NCBI GenBank assembly: GCA_043747875.1
Contig: JAYTOI010000049.1
Span: 1-64,000 of the forward strand
Direction: 5' to 3'
DNA: 64,000 nt
Origin: CADEED01 sp043747875
Lineage (GTDB): Bacteria > Pseudomonadota > Gammaproteobacteria > Steroidobacterales > Steroidobacteraceae
Made by a program: the position numbers and the translations under genes. Of this stretch, positions 59,818 through 64,000 are shown piece by piece (position 1 is the stretch's first letter; each line of letters begins with the position of its first letter). A model generated the notes under the pieces. The model searched no databases and was not told the DNA's origin. It saw only the letters and a list, made by a program, of their open reading frames with translations.

Positions 59818-59976
59818 TCGAGGGCGGTGAGGGCATGTTGCACCCAGGTCGAGTGTCGGACATGCGCAGTCTCGGGCGGCCAACCTGTGCTCAGCGAAGT
59901 GGACACACGAACAACGTCGCCATGCTTCATGATGAGCAGCAGAAAGGGGCGATCAGCTCGTAACCCAAGGATCTTC

Positions 59977-61311
59977 ATGCTGCGCGCCGAAAATTCAGAG
60001 TCTTCCGTCGCGGAACGACTCAATCGTGAATGCCGATGCATTGGCACCGATGTTCCTGCGCTGCACCGGTGGCTCGAGGCAGATCTGGCGAGCCGCGGAT
60101 TATCGCAACCGATCGTCACTACGAATCCACATCTGTTCTCCGATCTACCCGTGTTCATCGCGGCGGAGCATGCGCGGCAGATGCAATGCGTTGTCGATGC
60201 CGTGGAGGCCGTGGCCAGGCTTCCTGCCTATCGGGAGTCAGCCTTGTCGCGCGCCCCGGCGATTGCCCAGGTAGCGCCTGCAACCCGCGGTGTGTTCATG
60301 GGTTACGACTTCCATCTGACAGAAAGCGGCCCCATGCTCATCGAGATCAACACCAACGCGGGTGGGGCGTTGCTCAACGTGGTCATGCGTCGCGCGCAGC
60401 AAGCGTGCTGTCCGGAGGTGGCGGACTATTTCGAACGTCGGGCGAATGCCGATCAGCTCGAGGATCAGTTGTTCGAGATGTTTATGCAGGAGTGGCGCCT
60501 GGCACGCGGTGACCGGGCACTCGGACGCATCGCTATCGTCGATGACGATCCTTCGAGCCAGTATCTGTTGCCTGAATTCCTGCTCTTTCAGCAACTCTTC
60601 GAGACTCGTGGCGTATCAGCAGTCGTGGCGGCAGCCGATCAATTAACCTGCGATGGTGAGTCTTTGTGGCATGACGGCCGGCGTGTCGACATGGTCTACA
60701 ACCGACTGACCGATTTCTATTTCAGCGAAGCTCCGGCTCATGCGGCGCTGGCGCAGGCCTATGCAGCCGACATGGCCGTGATCACGCCGCATCCGCACGC
60801 GCACGCTCTTTATTCCAACAAGCGGAATCTCGTGCTGTTGACCGATGAGGGGGAGCTGCGGGCCATGGGTGTCGCAAGCGATACCATCGAACTGCTTCTT
60901 CATCACATTCCACGCACGGTTTGCCCGCGCGGCGACGAAGAGCAGTGGTGGGCGGATCGTAAGCGCTGGTTTTTCAAACCTGCACAAGGTTTTGGCAGTC
61001 GCGGTTCCTATCGCGGTGACAAGATCACGCGGCGGGTGTTCGCCGAGGTGATGCAGAACGACTACGTCGCGCAGATACTCACCCCGCCGAGCGAGCGCTC
61101 GCGGGGATGGGAAACAGATCGGGCGGTTTTCAAGTTCGACGTTCGCAACTACGTTTACGGTGGCAAAACACAGTTGATCGCCGCGCGCTTGTACCAAGGG
61201 CAGACCACGAACTTCCGCACCACCGACGGCGGATTTGCCCCAGTGTATTGGGTGCCGACCCACCACCAGGGTAGCGCCGCGGCTCAAGGTTGCGTGGGGT
61301 CTACCTGGTGA
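59977..61311 (+). CDS. ATP-grasp-like protein
   Basis: A 444-residue cytoplasmic protein. The ATG at 59977 follows AAGGA. The segment GPMLIEINTNAGGALLN looks like the acidic Mg-ATP site of ATP-grasp enzymes (EINTN), and RWFFKPAQGFGSRGSYRGDK then FAEVMQNDYVAQIL resemble a lysine-bearing ATP-binding strand and loop. The order is reversed from the usual one, as in circularly permuted ATP-grasp enzymes. A possible role is ligation of an amine or amino acid to a carboxylate. No confident family was named. It lies 159 bases after czcA and could be part of the metal-response unit or independent. Confidence 0.6.
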   Translation: MLRAENSESSVAERLNRECRCIGTDVPALHRWLEADLASRGLSQPIVTTNPHLFSDLPVFIAAEHARQMQCVVDAVEAVARLPAYRESALSRAPAIAQVAPATRGVFMGYDFHLTESGPMLIEINTNAGGALLNVVMRRAQQACCPEVADYFERRANADQLEDQLFEMFMQEWRLARGDRALGRIAIVDDDPSSQYLLPEFLLFQQLFETRGVSAVVAAADQLTCDGESLWHDGRRVDMVYNRLTDFYFSEAPAHAALAQAYAADMAVITPHPHAHALYSNKRNLVLLTDEGELRAMGVASDTIELLLHHIPRTVCPRGDEEQWWADRKRWFFKPAQGFGSRGSYRGDKITRRVFAEVMQNDYVAQILTPPSERSRGWETDRAVFKFDVRNYVYGGKTQLIAARLYQGQTTNFRTTDGGFAPVYWVPTHHQGSAAAQGCVGSTW

Positions 61312-61448
61312 CAGGCGTAGCCGCCTGTCTAGAACCGAAGTATTGCCAAGCGCCAGGTCGAACCCCACCGATACCGGTGATGCTTCGCTGGACTCGAGCA
61401 GCTCCGTGCGCAATTTCCATTTGAAGCGCGATACCACTCTTACAGATC

Positions 61449-61979
61449 ATGGTGCGGCTCGTCGGCAGGAAACGTATAGCTGACGACTACCGTCGGCGCC
61501 GGCTCTTCGCGGTGTTGCCACAGGTGCCCATGTCGCAGCACACGCGCCGGCCGCCGCGGCCGCAGCCGGATGGCTCCCTGGTGTTCGGGTCAGCACGCGT
61601 CGGCGGGCACGGTGGCCATGACATCTATCGTGCGCGTCTGGGAAGCGGTGGCCGGCAAGTCGAAAACCTCGGCCCGCCGGTGAACACGAAGTTCAACGAG
61701 TACGAAGCCGAGGTATCGCGCGATTGAAAACGGATCATCGTCGTCGCCGATCGCGGCGATCGGTCGCATTTCTACCCATATCGATTCAAACACGGCGCCT
61801 GGGTCGCGCAGGCACGCATCGTCCCGAAGCTCGACGTCTTCCAGGTTGGACCGCTGCTCTCGCCGCGCGGCGACCGGCTGTTGTTCGCGCAGGCGGATGG
61901 CGAGAGATCAGGCGAGTTGTTCCTGCTGGACCTCATGCCTGGTCCCGACCGGCACTGGCCGCCCCGCTGCGCGCGCTGA
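61449..61979 (+). pseudogene. PD40-type beta-propeller gene with in-frame stop
   Basis: Up to 61724 the frame encodes a PD40/TolB-like repeat (PDGSLVFGSARVGGHGGHDI; YRARLGSGGRQVENLGPPVN; TKFNEYEAEVSRD). At 61725-61727 there is TGA where a GGA (Gly, in the usual SPDGKR) is expected. The same frame then continues the propeller (KRIIVVADRGDRSHFYPYRF; VGPLLSPRGDRLLFAQADGE; LFLLDLMPG) to a stop at 61977. A single G-to-T change would explain it. The 5' end is also short for the family. Confidence 0.65.
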
Positions 61980-62189
61980 CGCATCGGTCCACACGACGAC
62001 CAGGTCCTTCGCGTCCACCTACACGCCTGGCTTCACAAGCGCTTCTGCGACTGAACCGCCAGTCTCCGCCCGCATACTAACTACCTCGTCCGCAGAAGGG
62101 GTGCGCTGCCGGAGCTGCTCGCACTATTCGGCAGCACGCAACCGCACCGCGGGGGGTGGCGCTTTTGTTGAAACACCTGGGCCAATCGG

Positions 62190-63773
62190 CTAAATGTCGA
62201 CGTTGATCGGTCGCTCTGCACCACCTGTTCGGTGGTCCGACAACTCGCGCCGCAAGGCCGAAAGTCTGACCGTTCGATCTTCCATCACCATGCCGAGGGT
62301 CGTCAGGAGCTGCCGCACCAGCGCATCGGCTGACCCGTGGGGGAAACGAATGTCGCCGCGCAAGTTTTGACCCGTGTCTACGAGCGCCAGCCAGTAGCTG
62401 ATGCCGGGCAACGGGATCGTCGAGAACGGCGCGGGATCGATCGGGAAATTCGCGAAGCGACTACCCGCGGTGTTGGATTGCGGCCGCGAGTATGGGATGA
62501 AATTGAAGACCGGAGCATGCAGCCACTTGCCGCGCCGGGTGAGCTCTTCCTGGACCATGTCGGAGCGGAAGAACTGATAACGCATCGCCTCGACGTAGCT
62601 GTTGTTGACGCGCTCTACCGATTCGGCAAAGGTCGGATCGCCCTCGAGAGATGTGCTCCAGTGCATCCGGTCGGCGAAATAGCCGATGACGGACACGAGC
62701 GCCGGCGCTTCCCGCCCCGAGTTCACCGTGCCCATGGTCACCGTGTCCTGATCCGTCACGCACGCAAGCAGCAGTTTCTGGACCGTCATGAGCACTACGA
62801 ACTTGGAAACACGAAGCTCCTGGGCACAGCGTTCGATCGCGGCCGTCCGCTCGATGCCGACTTCGAATGTGTTCCGCACGCATGCGAAGTCCGGCGTCGG
62901 TGCCTGCGGTGGCCGATGAAGCAGATCCATGTGCGGTGCATCCGCCAGCCTGCCGGCCCATTGCTGCAAGTGCTCGCGGATCTGCGGTCGCGCTATCCAC
63001 TCGGCGCAGCTCAGCAGGTAGTCCGCATACTGCAAGGACGCGGGTGCGGCGGGAAGGCGATGACCCGCCACCTTGAACGAATAATTGCGAATCAGTTCTG
63101 TGCCCAGCATGCCGATCGAGACCATGTCGGCGATGAAATGATGCATGACGAGACCGAGGATGTGATCTTCGGTATCCAGGCTGATCACGAACCCCTTGAA
63201 GAGCGGTCCTGTGGCGAGGTCTATCGGCGCCCACACCAACTCGCTCGCGCGCGCGCGCGCGGCGTCTTCCCGCTCCTGAGGCGCGAAGCATGCGACATCG
63301 AATACCTCCATGCTCTTCATCGGCTGCGCCCCGTATACGAGCCAGGGCCGGCCTTCCATCTCCATCGCCGTCGCTTGCAATACCTCGTGCCGCGCGCGCA
63401 ATTGTTCGAATGCGAACGACATCGCGGGTAGATCGAGAAAGCCCCGTACCCGCATCACGAAGCGAAGATTCGCCGAATCGACGCCGGTCAGCTTGTCCTT
63501 GAGCGCACGCCACGTTGCCAGGCGAAACGACGGCACACTTGCCAGATCGTGATGTCTGCGCACGAACTCGGGCGACAGCCGGTCCTCGGACGGTTCCGTG
63601 CTCGTGCCCGCCAGGTGCTGGAGCAACGTCGTGCGATGCGTACGAAGCTCTTCCAGGAACGTTTGTGGAACCGACTTGCCGCGACAGCGGAATTTGACCT
63701 CGTCGCCTTCGACCCACAGCTTGATGCCGCTCTCATGGGCGCGAGTCAGCAAAGCTGCAACGGCATCTGGCAT
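62190..63773 (-). CDS. TubC-docking + condensation domain protein (NRPS type)
   Basis: A 527-residue protein. Residues 1-52 are a TubC-type N-terminal docking domain (MPDAVAALLTRAHESGIKLW; then VPQTFLEELRTHRTTLLQHL). Residues ~70-500 are a condensation domain with the active-site HHFIADM at 211-217; the second histidine and the aspartate are kept, but the usual glycine after Asp is methionine. C-terminal blocks such as GTVNSGREAPALVSVIGYFA are present. No adenylation or carrier domain follows, so it is a stand-alone condensation unit that would join an acyl or peptidyl donor to an acceptor. AAGGAG precedes the start. The gene upstream continues out of the window. Confidence 0.85.
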   Translation of the reverse strand: MPDAVAALLTRAHESGIKLWVEGDEVKFRCRGKSVPQTFLEELRTHRTTLLQHLAGTSTEPSEDRLSPEFVRRHHDLASVPSFRLATWRALKDKLTGVDSANLRFVMRVRGFLDLPAMSFAFEQLRARHEVLQATAMEMEGRPWLVYGAQPMKSMEVFDVACFAPQEREDAARARASELVWAPIDLATGPLFKGFVISLDTEDHILGLVMHHFIADMVSIGMLGTELIRNYSFKVAGHRLPAAPASLQYADYLLSCAEWIARPQIREHLQQWAGRLADAPHMDLLHRPPQAPTPDFACVRNTFEVGIERTAAIERCAQELRVSKFVVLMTVQKLLLACVTDQDTVTMGTVNSGREAPALVSVIGYFADRMHWSTSLEGDPTFAESVERVNNSYVEAMRYQFFRSDMVQEELTRRGKWLHAPVFNFIPYSRPQSNTAGSRFANFPIDPAPFSTIPLPGISYWLALVDTGQNLRGDIRFPHGSADALVRQLLTTLGMVMEDRTVRLSALRRELSDHRTGGAERPINVDI

Positions 63774-63812
63774 CGGAACTCCTTCCTCGAGGTGGCGAAT
63801 TGGCCTGGATTC

Positions 63813-64000
63813 TTAGGCGGCGTATGAGTACGCCTGGTGGCGCCGGCCGGCCGCCGCCGCGAACGACGGCAATCGCCATCCGAGCTGATAGTCGGCGACA
63901 TGCCCGATCAGATGTTTGCTGTCGCCCTTGAGATGTAATACCAACTTCGAGTCCCAGGTTGGCTGGCGAAGATCGATTGGCTTGGTGACCCAGTAATTGA
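63813..64000 (-). CDS. 3' end of an unidentified gene upstream of the condensation gene
   Basis: On the minus strand a frame enters from the window edge and stops at 63815-63813 (NYWVTKPIDLRQPTWDSKLV, LHLKGDSKHLIGHVADYQLG, WRLPSFAAAAGRRHQAYSYA). It is open without interruption for 61 codons and ends 40 bases before the condensation gene start on the same strand, so both are likely in one operon. No family can be named from the visible end. Confidence 0.65.
   Translation of the reverse strand, partial: NYWVTKPIDLRQPTWDSKLVLHLKGDSKHLIGHVADYQLGWRLPSFAAAAGRRHQAYSYAA

Overview
The window reads as chromosomal DNA of a GC-rich (roughly 60-65% by eye) gammaproteobacterium, most like the Xanthomonadales/Nevskiales/Steroidobacter side of the class. 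The reasons are the codon usage, a bacterial-type gltX, tRNA genes with encoded CCA, a czcCBA metal efflux operon, and an array of mutually similar attC sites such as sedentary chromosomal integrons carry. The assignment is an inference; no rRNA gene is present.

Layout. (1) 1-6208: a large MASE1/double-CHASE/PAS histidine kinase diverges from an overlapping set of response regulators, a REC-GGDEF diguanylate cyclase with an intact I-site, and an HPt protein. (2) 6400-15700: small accessory genes, including a VapBC toxin-antitoxin pair, a metallophosphoesterase, a frameshifted HTH antitoxin, a SWIM/SNF2 helicase and an AbiEi/AbiEii pair. A 77-bp repeat and a decayed vapBC operator scar flank the helicase block. 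(3) 15946-17613: tRNA-Val and gltX. (4) 17640-30634: a polysaccharide/surface region with glycosyltransferases, a methyltransferase-phosphotransferase fusion, a deacetylase-like protein, tRNA-Glu and tRNA-Ala, a GEMM-I (cyclic di-GMP) riboswitch ahead of an Ig-like lipoprotein and a beta-helix protein, and a GT39/GtrA/GtrB set.

(5) 32278-37411 is the most unusual part: an integron gene-cassette array without an integrase gene (a CALIN). About eight small cassettes, including HicAB, a DUF3703 protein, a possible nuclease and several small membrane proteins, are separated by related attC sites. Transposase remnants lie at its left edge and inside one attC, one cassette carries a reversed gene, one attC contains a GCAGGC microsatellite, and the right end is cut by a complete IS1182-type element. 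(6) 39040-44625: a cation/proton antiporter, an ECF sigma factor with a coupled membrane protein, a cytochrome P460-like protein, an epoxide hydrolase and a metallo-beta-lactamase-fold hydrolase. (7) 44981-50078: a FixL/FixJ-like two-component set, a HigB/HigA-type toxin-antitoxin pair and a GlxA-type AraC regulator. (8) 50088-64000: HD and MAPEG proteins, a GNAT, an IS5 element with its target duplication, a histidine-rich exported protein with czcCBA, an ATP-grasp-like protein, a PD40 pseudogene, and a TubC-docking/condensation-domain protein of a non-ribosomal peptide system.

How the parts fit. The diguanylate cyclase (4413-5444) and the cyclic di-GMP riboswitch (24320-24410) suggest that sensory input at the left end could control surface-protein expression about 20 kb away; this is inferred from genes and RNA motif only. 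The stretches around 8-15 kb, 31-39 kb and 48-53 kb are accessory DNA rich in toxin-antitoxin modules and mobile elements, while gltX, the tRNAs and the efflux operon look like stable background.
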